Counted from the first letter of the stretch, positions 17,650 to 26,515 are shown. The stretch is 30,882 nucleotides of DNA from a virus (IMGVR_UViG_3300044701_004462:1-30882), one strand, 5' to 3'. Notes: generated by a model from the letters alone, not told the origin. Translations and numbers: made by a program.

Positions 17650-20600
17650 TTAACCTTTTATCTCCACTTCTAATCTATCAACATCTTTTCTTTCAGCAAA
17701 AATTATATAATAATAATCAAGTTTTCCTTCTTCTTTTGTAAAGACTTCAACTTGATTATTTTCAATTTTTCTTATCCTAGGATTTACACTATCTCCAATT
17801 GGTGTAAGAGTTACCGTAATCGAATCTTCGTGTACCAAATTAGTCCAATATTCTGGAAGTTCGATTATACAATTTTTTGATCTTCCTCTTATATATACTG
17901 AATTTTCTGGTCCTTCCAAACAAGCATAACGAAGTTTATAATTTTCTTTTGTTGGGTGAGGAATAATGAATGACTTTGTAGTTGCCGCAAAAGATCCATT
18001 GACTTCTAATTTATATCCTGGATTTATGGTTCCTATGCCGACATTACCAGATGTGTCAACTCTAACAGATTCTGCCCAAGATGTTGTTCCAGTTCTTCTA
18101 CCAATTACAAAATTTGCAGGTCCATTTCCAGTTGAACCTGCAACTGCACCAATAAATGCTCCAGTTGCTCCCCCACCAGAATTATAAGCATTAAAATCAA
18201 TTAATGCTCCTGAATTTACAGAATTAGGAGTAGCACTTATAGTCGCCAATGTCCCGGCAACATTGTAAGCTCCCTTACCACTTGCACTTACACCATTATA
18301 TGATTCACCAAGACCATCAATACTTAAAACAAATGCAGATGATGAAGAAGAACTAAAAGTACCTTTTCCTTGAACTTCTAAATTACTGCCCCAAGTGAGA
18401 GCACCAGTCCCTGCTCTACCTAAAGAAGTAGCATCATTTCCAAAAGTAATATATCCTCTATCTGAATTTTGAACTCCACTTATCCTAAATGTATTTGCTA
18501 CGTTTATATCTCCAATCCAAGCATCATCACCAAGTTTAAAATTAGTTCCATTTCCATTATTATTTGTTATAAACTTATCTGCTGTAAGTTCTCCAGTACC
18601 ACTTAAAGTTGCAACATTAGTAGTCCCTGCGTACCAGTTGAATTGTTGAGTTGTAGATGGAACAGAATACCACAGTGTAGATACATCTATTCCAAGTGCA
18701 TAATCTGCAGTAGAACCACCAACTGCAGGATATAAAACAACCTTAGTTCCAGCACTTCTTGTAGTAAATGCAGGAGCAGCAACACCATTCGTATTAAAAT
18801 CAATTCTATTACCTGTTGCACCATTTAGATAAATTTGACCGTCATTGGTTGTTGTTGAGTTTGCTCTGGTTGATATTATTTGAGCACTGAATGTCTGATG
18901 TCCACTCCAAGTATTGGCACCATCTAGAAGTGGAATTGTATTTCCAGATGTTCCTGTATTTTTTCCATCAAGTAAATCAGCATTCAAATTACTTACAAGA
19001 GTGGTTGAAGAAACTGTAAGTGGTGCTGTTCCTGTTGCAACCGTAGAAACTAATTGAGAAGTAGTGCGAATAGAACCATTTACATCAAGTTTATATGAAG
19101 AATTGGGATTTGTGGTTGCTATACCAACTCTACCAATATTTGGTGCAAGTTTTACAGTTCCATCTACATTTACATCTATTGCAGGAATACCTGAAATATA
19201 ATTTACAGAGAAAATAGAACCACTTGTAAGATTATTTGTAATACTGAAAAGTTGTCCAGCAGAACCTTCCCAAGATAATGTTCCAGAATTTAAAGTATCA
19301 TAATGAACAATATCAATGATAGTACCAATTCCAACTGTACCAACTCCAGATACTGCACCATAATAAGTCAGAGAATCTGAACCAGTTGCTATATTAGATG
19401 AGTTCTTATAAACGATTTGATTAGCAGATCCTGCTACTGGTCCAGTAATTCCTTGAGTTCCTTGGACACCTTGAATACCTTGAACTCCCTGAATACCCTG
19501 TTCACCCTGAATACCTTGAGTACCTTGAGTACCTTGAGTTCCTTGAGTTCCTTGAGTTCCTTGAGTTCCTTGGACACCTTGAACACCAGTATCTCCTTTA
19601 TCACCTGTTCTGACAAAACTAATAATTACATCTTCACCATTACTAAATGATGTTGCACTACCAGTAACATAAGAACAATCGACAATAAACCATTCAACAA
19701 ATGTACCACCTCCAGTAGAAACACTTGAAATAGTAAATAAGGCAAAATCACTAGAATCTAATTTATTGGATACTCTAAAATGACCTTTAATAGTAGAAGT
19801 AGAGTCATCAATTGTATTTAAAAAACTTCCAATATTTGTGCCATTATCATCAAGTATGTCTATGTACATCGTCAAAGCACCCGAGAAAGGTGATTCGCTG
19901 AACTTTAAAGTTCCCGTTCCCGGATCGGAGTTTGATGTATCAGTACTAAAAGTATAATCAAAAGTTACTCCACCAAAGTTACCAACGACACCTTGAATAC
20001 CTTGAGTTCCTTGAGTACCTTGAGTTCCTTGAATACCTTGAGTACCTTGGGTTCCTTGAGTACCTTGGACTCCTTGAATACCTTGGACACCTTGAATACC
20101 TTGAGTTCCTTGGACACCTTGAATACCTTGAATACCTTGGGTTCCTTGTAAAGCAGCATCTAATATAGAGGTTTTATAAATTTCATCTGTTGTATTATCA
20201 TAAATTAATATCAAATCATCAGATGTTACACTGCTAGTTGATATTTGACCTTTTATTGCTTGCTTTTTAACAATACCATCAAAATATGGTGAAGATACTG
20301 TGTCATCAGTAACTTGCATACCACCTGCAGCAAGTCTAACACCGTTAGGAACCTGCGTACTTCCAATACCAACACCATAGTTAAATAACCAAGCATCTGT
20401 AATACCTGCTCCAATATCACCACCACGGAACCACATAATTTTCTTATATGTGGAGGGAAGTGTTTCTCCACCAATCGCAAGACTTACAAGAGGAGTTCCC
20501 TCAGTAGATGCAATCGCAATACCACCGTGACTTGCTGTTGCATCAGTTGGCGAAAAGTCTGTTCCTAATCCTAAAATAATATCAGGGTCAGAAACAGTAA

Positions 20601-21804
20601 GTTGTTGTGTATTCAGTTGTGCTGTTGTACCACCAATAGTAATAGAACCATCAACATTTAAGTTCCCATTAATATCAGTATTGTTAAGAACAGTTAAATC
20701 ATAAGTAACTAATTCGGTTCCATTAAATGTTAAGTTAGATGAACCTGTTGGATTATTGGAAGCATCCTTATAAACAACCTGATATGCAGAACCTGCTACT
20801 GGTCCAGTAATTCCTTGAATACCTTGAGTACCTTGGGTTCCTTGAGTACCTTGAGTACCTTGAATACCTTGAATACCTTGAACTCCCTGAATACCCTGTT
20901 CACCCTGAATACCTTGGGTTCCTTGAGTACCTTGGGTTCCTTGAGTACCTTGGACTCCTTGAGTACCTTGGACTCCTTGAGTACCTTGAGTACCCTGGAT
21001 ACCTTGAATTCCTTGGATACCTTGGATACCCTGTTCACCCTGAATACCTTGAGTACCTTGAGTTCCTTGAGTACCTTGGACTCCCTGAATACCCTGTTCA
21101 CCCTGAATACCTTGGGTTCCTTGAGTACCTTGAGTACCTTGAGTACCTTGAATACCTTGAACTCCCTGAATACCCTGTTCACCCTGAATACCTTGGGTTC
21201 CTTGAGTACCTTGGGTTCCTTGAGTACCTTGAGTACCCTGGATACCTTGAATTCCTTGGATACCTTGGATACCCTGTTCACCCTGAATACCTTGAGTACC
21301 CTGGATACCTTGAATACCTTGGGTTCCTTGAATACCCTGTTCACCCTGAATACCTTGGGTTCCTTGAGTTCCTTGAGTACCCTGTTCACCCTGAATACCT
21401 TGAGTACCTTGAGTACCTTGAGTACCTTGGACTCCCTGAATACCCTGAATACCCTGAATACCCTGGATACCTTGAATTCCTTGGGTTCCTTGGATACCTT
21501 GAATACCTTGGGTACCTTGAATACCTTGGGTTCCTTGAATACCCTGGATACCTTGAATACCAGCAGCAAATGGAGAAGTCCAAGAAACCCCAGCACCTGT
21601 GGAAACTAAAATAGATCCACCAATACCAATATTGTCATTATAATCAATTAGACCTTCACGAAGTCTTATATTTCCAACAACATCTATTTTTTCTGTTGGA
21701 CTTATCGTTCCGAATCCAGTATTTCCTGCAGGATTTGCAAAAATTATTGTTCCGCCAACACCAACTTCTAAACCACGCTTAACTCTAAAATTTTGATCTG
21801 CCAA
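17650..21804 (-). CDS. Collagen-like long tail-fibre protein
   Basis: 1384 residues. The N-terminus ([19 protein letters not shown]) is followed by three collagen-like tracts at about residues 82-330, 553-607 and 740-785, in which every third residue is Gly and the following pair is mostly IQ, TQ, EQ or VQ. Globular beta modules lie between them, for example [14 protein letters not shown] and [14 protein letters not shown]. The C-terminus has [20 protein letters not shown] and [11 protein letters not shown], a terminal domain common in cyanophage fibres. Such proteins form trimers that reach toward the host. No proline stabilises the triple helix, and Thr in the X position could carry sugars (inference). 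Preceded by a TATAAATA motif 36-43 nt upstream. Confidence 0.85.
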   Translation of the reverse strand: MADQNFRVKRGLEVGVGGTIIFANPAGNTGFGTISPTEKIDVVGNIRLREGLIDYNDNIGIGGSILVSTGAGVSWTSPFAAGIQGIQGIQGTQGIQGTQGIQGIQGTQGIQGIQGIQGIQGIQGVQGTQGTQGTQGIQGEQGTQGTQGTQGIQGEQGIQGTQGIQGIQGTQGIQGEQGIQGIQGIQGIQGTQGTQGTQGTQGTQGIQGEQGIQGVQGIQGTQGTQGTQGTQGIQGEQGIQGVQGTQGTQGTQGIQGEQGIQGIQGIQGIQGTQGTQGVQGTQGVQGTQGTQGTQGTQGIQGEQGIQGVQGIQGIQGTQGTQGTQGTQGIQGITGPVAGSAYQVVYKDASNNPTGSSNLTFNGTELVTYDLTVLNNTDINGNLNVDGSITIGGTTAQLNTQQLTVSDPDIILGLGTDFSPTDATASHGGIAIASTEGTPLVSLAIGGETLPSTYKKIMWFRGGDIGAGITDAWLFNYGVGIGSTQVPNGVRLAAGGMQVTDDTVSSPYFDGIVKKQAIKGQISTSSVTSDDLILIYDNTTDEIYKTSILDAALQGTQGIQGIQGVQGTQGIQGVQGIQGVQGTQGTQGTQGIQGTQGTQGTQGIQGVVGNFGGVTFDYTFSTDTSNSDPGTGTLKFSESPFSGALTMYIDILDDNGTNIGSFLNTIDDSTSTIKGHFRVSNKLDSSDFALFTISSVSTGGGTFVEWFIVDCSYVTGSATSFSNGEDVIISFVRTGDKGDTGVQGVQGTQGTQGTQGTQGTQGTQGIQGEQGIQGVQGIQGVQGTQGITGPVAGSANQIVYKNSSNIATGSDSLTYYGAVSGVGTVGIGTIIDIVHYDTLNSGTLSWEGSAGQLFSITNNLTSGSIFSVNYISGIPAIDVNVDGTVKLAPNIGRVGIATTNPNSSYKLDVNGSIRTTSQLVSTVATGTAPLTVSSTTLVSNLNADLLDGKNTGTSGNTIPLLDGANTWSGHQTFSAQIISTRANSTTTNDGQIYLNGATGNRIDFNTNGVAAPAFTTRSAGTKVVLYPAVGGSTADYALGIDVSTLWYSVPSTTQQFNWYAGTTNVATLSGTGELTADKFITNNNGNGTNFKLGDDAWIGDINVANTFRISGVQNSDRGYITFGNDATSLGRAGTGALTWGSNLEVQGKGTFSSSSSSAFVLSIDGLGESYNGVSASGKGAYNVAGTLATISATPNSVNSGALIDFNAYNSGGGATGAFIGAVAGSTGNGPANFVIGRRTGTTSWAESVRVDTSGNVGIGTINPGYKLEVNGSFAATTKSFIIPHPTKENYKLRYACLEGPENSVYIRGRSKNCIIELPEYWTNLVHEDSITVTLTPIGDSVNPRIRKIENNQVEVFTKEEGKLDYYYIIFAERKDVDRLEVEIKG
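19450..19586 (-). repeat. Third collagen-like 9-bp repeat tract
   Basis: About 15 Gly-X-Gln triplets. Like the first tract it ends in [10 protein letters not shown] followed by a related module ([10 protein letters not shown] in the first, [10 protein letters not shown] here), so tract plus downstream module was probably duplicated as one piece. Confidence 0.85.
19985..20150 (-). repeat. Second collagen-like 9-bp repeat tract
   Basis: About 18 Gly-X-Gln triplets (units GIQ, GTQ, GVQ) with the same 9-bp unit as the main tract, lying between two globular modules. No GEQ units are seen here. Confidence 0.85.
20812..21565 (-). repeat. 9-bp minisatellite, main collagen-like tract
   Basis: About 83 Gly-X-Gln triplets in a row are encoded by a 9-bp repeat (plus strand CCTTGAGTA, CCTTGGGTT, CCTTGAATA, CCCTGTTCA and close variants). 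X is mostly Ile or Thr, with Glu in units of the form GEQ and a few Val. Both other frames read open for over 260 codons purely because of the periodicity. Confidence 0.9.
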
Positions 21805-21839
21805 GGTTCACTATCCCCTTTGATCATTTTACTTTTTTT

Positions 21840-21847
21840 TATTTATA
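21840..21847 (-). promoter_or_regulatory. T4-type late promoter (TATAAATA) for the collagen-like fibre gene
   Basis: Minus-strand TATAAATA in the 44-bp gap between the two large fibre genes, 36-43 nt upstream of the ATG at 21804, directly after the stop of the preceding fibre gene. Confidence 0.6.
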
Positions 21848-21848
21848 T

Positions 21849-23879
21849 TTAAAGTTTTATAGCAGTGAAATTGATTAGATACTTAGTAGTTGAAGAAGAA
21901 CCAGTTGCAAGAAGTCTAATGTCATTTTCATTAACATCAACATCAAATATTGCTACAGGTCCATTGTTAAAAATTGTTCCATATTCTGAATGATATGCAG
22001 TTCCTGCACCATTATGAAGAACAAAAATTTTTGTTGAGTGATAATTAGTTCCCTCAGTTGCTTGAATTGTGTATTCAACAGACCTGTAAATCAACCCCGA
22101 TAATGTAGAATGAATACTAGTTTGTGCAGAAGTTGCCAATGTAGTAGTTGCAGATCCAATTACAGTAAATGAATTAATTGAAATATTACCCGCAACATCT
22201 AATTTTTCACTTGGTTGTGTTGAACCTATTCCAACATTAGATAGTCTATAAATATCATTTCCAACTGTAGTTGCTGTCCACCGAGAAGCAATAAAAGGAG
22301 AATTATTTTGAGATAAACTTCCATTAAAGTTTATATTTCCATCAACATCTAATGTTCCACCTATTGAAACATTATTTTCAAAAGTACTAATTCCAACAAA
22401 AGTAGATACTCCAGAAACATATAAATCACCAATAGTAGCAATTCCTAAAGTTGCAATACCACTATAAGAAATATCAGTCCCCGATAAGTAATCAATAGTT
22501 CCTGTAGTTACATCAAGAGTTTCAATAGTACCAATACCAGAAGTATTAAGATTAGTATTAGTTAAGTAATCAATGGTTCCTGTAGTAGTGTCTAAGGTTC
22601 CAATAGTACCAATACCACTATAAGAAATATCAGTCCCCGATAAGTAATCAATAGTTCCTGTAGTTACATCAAGAGTTTCAATAGTACCAATACCAGAAGT
22701 ATTAAGATTAGTATTAGTTAAGTAATCAATGGTTCCTGTAGTAGTGTCTAAGGTTCCAATAGTACCAATACCAGAAGCATTAATATTTCTTACAACTGCT
22801 AAATCATTTTCTGTAAATTGAACTGAACCAGCAGCAAGTCTTGTTCCTGTTGGGAATTGTGTAGATCCTATACCAACAGCATAGTTAATTAACCAAGCGT
22901 CAGTTCCAAGTCCAGAAAAAGTACCTTCCTTGAACCACATAATTTTCTTATATGTGGTAGGTGCTGTTTCAATGCCAGCGATGAATAAATCGACTAACGG
23001 AGTACCTTCTGTTGATGCAAGAGCAACACCACCATGATTTGAAGTATTATCATTAGAGACATCATTACCAAATGAATCTGTTCTATATCCAAGAATAATG
23101 TCAGGATCAGTTACAACTAACTCTTGAACATTAACAAATGCTGTCGTTCCACCAATTGTAATATTTCCATCAACATTTAAATTACGATTAACTTGCAAAT
23201 CTCTATTAACTGTCAAATCTTGAGGAACTACAAGATTTGTTGGAAGACTTAATGTTGGGGTTGACCCCTCTCCAGTTCCACCAGTAACTACAATTTGTTG
23301 AGAGGTTCCTACAATATCTTTAACATAATCACCAAAAGTATCCGTACCTAACCCAACACTATTGGGTTGAATAGTTGCCGCTAATGATACATTTCCAGTC
23401 CCATCAAAACTAATAGGAGAAGCAACAATATCTCCTGTGATTTCAAAAGTTCTTGCGTTTTCTAATTTTGTTGCTGTAGAAATAGTTCCAACAATTGCAC
23501 CATTAAAAGTTGTAATTCCAGCAACTTGTAAATTATTTCCAATACTTACAGAGTCATTAAAAGTGCTAAACCCAACAAAAGTAGAAATACCAGTTACATT
23601 AACTGCCCCACCAAGATAAGAATTTCCAGAAACGTATAATCTATTTCCCCGAGAATTATCTGTACCTATTGAAACTGAATTTTGATAATATATTGACTGC
23701 CCATCAGCATTTTCAGTCCAAGGTGTCAGTAAAGATATTGTAACTCCAGCGCCAGCATTTTTCTCAGCAAACAACCTACCATCATAATAGTTGTAAGCCA
23801 ATTCACCTACTATTAAATCTGATGTAGTTGGTCTTTTTGATTGCTCAGTAGAATACTTAATTCTGATGGGGGTTGCCAT
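21849..23879 (-). CDS. Tail-fibre/structural protein with repeated beta segments
   Basis: 676 residues. The N-terminus MATPIRIKYSTEQSKRPTTS and LIVGELAYNYYDGRLFAEKN is a widespread cyanophage fibre start. The body repeats short beta-solenoid-like units (GISTFVGFSTFNDSVSIGNN, GIGTIGTLDTTTGTIDYL). VTDPDIILGYRTDSFGND with [20 protein letters not shown] is the same module as in the collagen-like protein. The C-terminus (YRSVEYTIQATEGTNYHSTK) is a beta-sandwich-like end domain. A 52-residue unit is duplicated exactly at the DNA level. The product is likely a tail-associated fibre; there are no enzyme motifs. AATAAATA lies about 51 nt ahead of the ATG. Confidence 0.8.
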   Translation of the reverse strand: MATPIRIKYSTEQSKRPTTSDLIVGELAYNYYDGRLFAEKNAGAGVTISLLTPWTENADGQSIYYQNSVSIGTDNSRGNRLYVSGNSYLGGAVNVTGISTFVGFSTFNDSVSIGNNLQVAGITTFNGAIVGTISTATKLENARTFEITGDIVASPISFDGTGNVSLAATIQPNSVGLGTDTFGDYVKDIVGTSQQIVVTGGTGEGSTPTLSLPTNLVVPQDLTVNRDLQVNRNLNVDGNITIGGTTAFVNVQELVVTDPDIILGYRTDSFGNDVSNDNTSNHGGVALASTEGTPLVDLFIAGIETAPTTYKKIMWFKEGTFSGLGTDAWLINYAVGIGSTQFPTGTRLAAGSVQFTENDLAVVRNINASGIGTIGTLDTTTGTIDYLTNTNLNTSGIGTIETLDVTTGTIDYLSGTDISYSGIGTIGTLDTTTGTIDYLTNTNLNTSGIGTIETLDVTTGTIDYLSGTDISYSGIATLGIATIGDLYVSGVSTFVGISTFENNVSIGGTLDVDGNINFNGSLSQNNSPFIASRWTATTVGNDIYRLSNVGIGSTQPSEKLDVAGNISINSFTVIGSATTTLATSAQTSIHSTLSGLIYRSVEYTIQATEGTNYHSTKIFVLHNGAGTAYHSEYGTIFNNGPVAIFDVDVNENDIRLLATGSSSTTKYLINFTAIKL
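22455..22766 (-). repeat. Exact 156-bp tandem duplication
   Basis: 22455-22610 and 22611-22766 read the same base for base by eye. Each 156-bp unit itself consists of two related 78-bp halves (one half encodes the LSGTDISYSGIGTIG type, the other LTNTNLNTSGIGTIE). The identity implies a recent event or ongoing gene conversion. Confidence 0.85.
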
Positions 23880-23929
23880 TTGTACTTCTTTCTACTTTTA
23901 TTACACTCATAACATACTTATATTTAAAC

Positions 23930-23937
23930 TATTTATT
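23930..23937 (-). promoter_or_regulatory. Late-promoter-like motif (AATAAATA)
   Basis: Minus-strand AATAAATA about 51 nt upstream of the ATG at 23879, in the 64-bp gap after the HNH gene. It fits a relaxed NATAAATA late-promoter form. Confidence 0.4.
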
Positions 23938-23943
23938 TAAGTA

Positions 23944-24312
23944 TTAAAGGCAGTTTCTTCTCGTCCCATATCTAAACAAATTTGTTGGAGGGTCTGGTTC
24001 TATCCATTTTTCTATTGTATTCAACCGTTTTTCATCATAAAAATTTTGCTGAACATACCACAACTTCCAATGTTCGTGACCCTTAGATTGATTGCAATCA
24101 TGACAACAGCAAACTACATTTTTTGTAATGTCTTCACCACCTTTCGACTGAGGAATAATATGATCGATTGTTAAATTTTCTTCAGACCCACAATAAGCAC
24201 ATTGATAATTCCATTGCTCCTTTATGTGTTGCCTCCATAATCGTTTCGCCTCTCCAGAACTTGTTGTATAAAGATTGAACAAGTATTCTTTTGGAGAGTG
24301 TAGAGGTCCCAT
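23944..24312 (-). CDS. HNH endonuclease (free-standing, homing type)
   Basis: 122 residues. Zinc-type HNH core: CAYCGS (Cys38, Cys41), LTIDHIIPQSKGGED with the Asp50-His51 pair, NVVCCCHDCNQSKG with Asn65 and a second Cys pair. This ββα-metal nuclease cuts DNA. It is short and has no obvious extra recognition domain. It sits between a fibre gene and several small phage genes, and an AATAAATA motif lies 21-28 nt before its ATG, as with the other endonucleases here. A mobile free-standing endonuclease is more likely than a packaging nuclease. Confidence 0.85.
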   Translation of the reverse strand: MGPLHSPKEYLFNLYTTSSGEAKRLWRQHIKEQWNYQCAYCGSEENLTIDHIIPQSKGGEDITKNVVCCCHDCNQSKGHEHWKLWYVQQNFYDEKRLNTIEKWIEPDPPTNLFRYGTRRNCL

Positions 24313-24331
24313 AAATTTTTGTATCTTACAG

Positions 24332-24454
24332 TTATTTATTTCCAGTTTTTAAAACTTCTAAAAGTTCCTTAAAAGTAATATAAATGTAATGAAATTCATC
24401 ATAATATGTAATATCTTTATCTCTCTCAAGAAAGTTTTGAATTTTTTTTATCAC
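24332..24454 (-). CDS. Possible small protein, 40 aa, GTG start
   Basis: The frame starts at a GTG with GAG about 9 nt ahead and reads a 40-residue peptide beginning MIKKIQNFLERDKDITYYDE and ending FKELLEVLKTGNK. Composition (charged helix plus aromatic strand) looks like a real protein rather than a shadow. It overlaps the 3' end of the zinc-ribbon-like gene by 29 bp and stops 19 bp before the HNH start. No family recognised; alternative is non-coding. Confidence 0.4.
   Translation of the reverse strand: MIKKIQNFLERDKDITYYDEFHYIYITFKELLEVLKTGNK
24333..24340 (-). promoter_or_regulatory. Late-promoter-like motif (AATAAATA) before the HNH gene
   Basis: Minus-strand AATAAATA, 21 nt from the ATG at 24312, overlapping the stop codon of a possible 40-residue ORF. 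The spacing is like that in front of the GIY-YIG and endonuclease-VII-like genes. Confidence 0.45.
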
Positions 24455-24623
24455 AAATATTTCTCGCCCAAAAACGACTTAAACTATTTACATAAGAACA
24501 AGGTTTATTCTTCTTTCCACAATGTGGACAAATTGCATCTGGAGGATCTAAAAGATGTCCCTCAGGAGTATACATCTTTTTCTTCTTTTGATTTCTCGCT
24601 TGCTTATGCTTTCGATGATTCAT
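24426..24623 (-). CDS. Small basic Cys-motif protein, 65 aa
   Basis: 65 residues. A lysine-rich N-terminus (MNHRKHKQARNQKKKKMYTP) precedes PPDAICPHCGKKNKPCSY, a CPHC pair plus another Cys that could be half of a zinc site. The ATG overlaps the stop of the upstream gene (ATGA), which supports translation. I do not recognise a family; a small nucleic-acid-binding protein is possible given its basic charge. Confidence 0.55.
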   Translation of the reverse strand: MNHRKHKQARNQKKKKMYTPEGHLLDPPDAICPHCGKKNKPCSYVNSLSRFWARNICDKKNSKLS

Positions 24624-24892
24624 ATAATTACTGGAATTCCTTCACCTTCATTGAGACGAATTACTTCTGGATTCAGTTGATTTACTTTTCCAGCAGGTAA
24701 TCCAATCTGACCTGGAAGTTGCTTATCAGTAGTTGAAGTTATATCAATTACTTGATCCATAATAAAACGGTGACGACTATAAGACCTATTATGACGATCA
24801 AATGATACCATCATAATCGCATCATTAATATCACCACAATGGGCAATGACTCTTCCAGTCTTATTTTCTGTTACAATCCAGTATTCGTTCAT
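24620..24892 (-). CDS. Conserved-looking phage protein, 90 aa
   Basis: The start is set at the ATG at 24892 (MNEYWIVTENKTGRVIAHCG), because AAAGGACA lies about 8 nt upstream; a further-upstream TTG frame would add 27 residues that belong to the overlapping 46-residue ORF. Residues 1-60 look like a beta strand-helix fold, and the tail is rich in Gly/Pro and acidic residues (QIGLPAGKVNQLNPEVIRLN). No known family. ATGA overlap with the following small gene. Confidence 0.6.
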   Translation of the reverse strand: MNEYWIVTENKTGRVIAHCGDINDAIMMVSFDRHNRSYSRHRFIMDQVIDITSTTDKQLPGQIGLPAGKVNQLNPEVIRLNEGEGIPVII

Positions 24893-25001
24893 TATGAGTG
24901 TCCTTTTGGTTATTATAGGATTGTTTTGGTGGATTGTAAAGACCGGGCCAAGTATCTCTAATAATTTCTGCAAGTTTATAAGGAGTTTCAGAGGTAATCA
25001 T
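24861..25001 (-). CDS. Small phage protein, 46 aa
   Basis: An ATG at 25001 forms an ATGA overlap with the aldolase stop and opens a 46-residue frame, beginning MITSETPYKLAEIIRDTWPG and ending with an Asn/Lys/Asp-rich tail (NQKDTHNERILDCNRK). Start AGGTAATC context carries no strong Shine-Dalgarno site, but translational coupling would not need one. It ends 32 bp inside the next gene. The peptide looks protein-like; family unknown. Confidence 0.55.
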   Translation of the reverse strand: MITSETPYKLAEIIRDTWPGLYNPPKQSYNNQKDTHNERILDCNRK

Positions 25002-25663
25002 TTTACAAAATACATACGACGACGATACTGTTCACCAGGGCAGTTTTCTAAATGCTCAATCTCTTCATCTGGAAGAAAGTTTACACCACCAAGAAGTTTT
25101 GCTCCAATAAAGATTTCAGCAGACTTCTCACACATTAGAGTAGCAGCAGCACAATCCTTTTGATAAGGTGATGCTGTGATAATACCGTGATTCTCTAGAA
25201 GAATCAACTTGGGGAAGTATCTATAGTGGTCTACAAACTCACCAACATACCTCTCTACATTTTGAAGTAAACGAGCACCAGGAGGGGCATAAGGAACTAA
25301 ACATGATATTACACCATTCCTTACAATCTGATCTGGAAACCACCTCTGACAGGCAAAGTCATTGACCGCAGGAGAGCAAAGTATCTGTGTAGTCTTTGGT
25401 GGATGAGTATGAGCAATATAATTAATTTCTGGGAAGTGCTTCATAATCCAAGCGTGAAAAAGCACTTCAATGCTTGGTTTCTTTTGTTCTGGTTTTAGTT
25501 GTTGAGCATCAGTATTCACCAGAACTAAATCATCTTCTGATAGTGTATGAAGACTTGTACCACTTGCTTTGATTAGAAAAGTATCTTCTGTATGTCTCTC
25601 TGATACATTACCTTCACCACAAATAGTATAGTCAGCAATCGTGTGTGCTAAGTCTATAAGCAT
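24998..25663 (-). CDS. Class II aldolase/adducin family protein
   Basis: 221 residues. The family signature is clear: GEGNVSERH (17-24), FLIKASGTSL (29-38), SIEVLFHAWIM with Glu66 as the likely catalytic acid, YIAHTHPPKT with zinc ligands His85 and His87, and LILLENHGIIT with the third ligand His159. Relatives include L-fuculose-1-phosphate and L-rhamnulose-1-phosphate aldolases, pentulose-phosphate epimerases and methylthioribulose dehydratase, so the substrate cannot be fixed. It acts in the cytosol on a phosphorylated sugar or similar compound. As a phage gene it is a candidate auxiliary metabolic gene. The N-terminus is short compared with bacterial relatives. Confidence 0.85.
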   Translation of the reverse strand: MLIDLAHTIADYTICGEGNVSERHTEDTFLIKASGTSLHTLSEDDLVLVNTDAQQLKPEQKKPSIEVLFHAWIMKHFPEINYIAHTHPPKTTQILCSPAVNDFACQRWFPDQIVRNGVISCLVPYAPPGARLLQNVERYVGEFVDHYRYFPKLILLENHGIITASPYQKDCAAATLMCEKSAEIFIGAKLLGGVNFLPDEEIEHLENCPGEQYRRRMYFVK

Positions 25664-25739
25664 CGTTAAGTATTGTAAAATTGTATTTAGAAATTGTACT
25701 TAGGATGAGTAAAAGTTTTGTTATGGTTTCTACAAATAC

Positions 25740-25820
25740 TTAATAATGATAATGGTCTGTGAGTGATATGAGAGTCATAAAAATTCCAAAGAGAATAAAG
25801 AATATTAGGATTGAAAGCAT
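25740..25820 (-). CDS. Possible small membrane peptide, 26 aa
   Basis: ATG at 25820 reads MLSILIFFILFGIFMTLISL followed by TDHYHY and a stop. The first 20 residues form one hydrophobic helix long enough to cross a membrane. It starts 14 bp after the GIY-YIG gene ends. The ribosome site is weak. Small membrane peptides are frequent in T4-like phages, but at this length chance cannot be excluded. Confidence 0.4.
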   Translation of the reverse strand: MLSILIFFILFGIFMTLISLTDHYHY

Positions 25821-25833
25821 TTTAGATTTTCTA

Positions 25834-26493
25834 CTAGTGTTTGGAGTTCTTTTTTCTATTTCTTGCAGATTGACGCATTTTTTCTATGGTTTCTGGAGAA
25901 TATTTTCTTCCTTCACAACCGTTAGATTTTCCTTTTTTGGAAGAACTTATTTTATCTTTAGTTTCTTCACTATGAGATTTACCTTTCATATGACTTGATT
26001 TGCCAACTTTAGCATCTCTCATTTTTTGTTTTGACTGTTCAGTATGCTTTCTACCCACCCAATATGTATTACCTTTATGAGTATCACCAATCTTATTTCT
26101 TGCTTCTTGTGATTGTGTTCTACCTTTATTTTTTTCTCCTATCTTATTCTTTACTTCTTCGGGTCTAGGTCTTCCTTTTAGAGCATTACTTCTCTTCAGT
26201 TTTGTTTCTTCTGTTTGCAAAACACCAGAAGAACCATCACCACCATCAGTTCTATTATGAAGAATACCTGTCCCTAAATCTTTTCTACCAAATATAGCAA
26301 TCATATATTTTTCGTGATTAAATGCATCTCCTTCACTTAAGTTTTGCTTGAGAAGTATTATTTTACTCTTATCTCTAGGAGGTCTTATATCATTCTTTGA
26401 TTTCTTATATACTCGGTCTCCCTTACCTTTACCAATATAATAGGGAGTTTTATCCTCACGCAAATATGCGTAAGTGTAAAAAATGTTATTCAT
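25834..26493 (-). CDS. GIY-YIG homing endonuclease with NUMOD3 repeats (Seg-like)
   Basis: 219 residues. The GIY-YIG domain reads FYTYAYLRED then TPYYIGKGKGDRVYKK (residues 5-31), with Glu61 in FNHEKYMIAIFG as the metal-binding acid. The rest contains about six NUMOD3-type DNA-binding repeats (KGRPRPEEVKNKIGEKNKG, GRKHTEQSKQKMRDAKVG, GKSHSEETKDKISSSKKG, GRKYSPETIEKMRQSAR). The layout matches T4 Seg proteins and I-TevI relatives, which cut DNA site-specifically and spread themselves. It lies just behind the psbD terminator with its own late-promoter motif, which suggests that its target may be psbD or the flanking site in other phages. Confidence 0.9.
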   Translation of the reverse strand: MNNIFYTYAYLREDKTPYYIGKGKGDRVYKKSKNDIRPPRDKSKIILLKQNLSEGDAFNHEKYMIAIFGRKDLGTGILHNRTDGGDGSSGVLQTEETKLKRSNALKGRPRPEEVKNKIGEKNKGRTQSQEARNKIGDTHKGNTYWVGRKHTEQSKQKMRDAKVGKSSHMKGKSHSEETKDKISSSKKGKSNGCEGRKYSPETIEKMRQSARNRKKNSKH

Positions 26494-26515
26494 ACTACTC
26501 TAACGGTGACATTAA

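Noticed and set aside
20796-21609. Long open frames on both strands (264 codons plus, 266 codons minus) with NTL/STL and KVLKV/FKV repeats
   Set aside because: They are by-products of the 9-bp repeat, whose length is a multiple of three and keeps several frames free of stops. The Gly-X-Gln frame continues into normal protein on both sides; the others do not.
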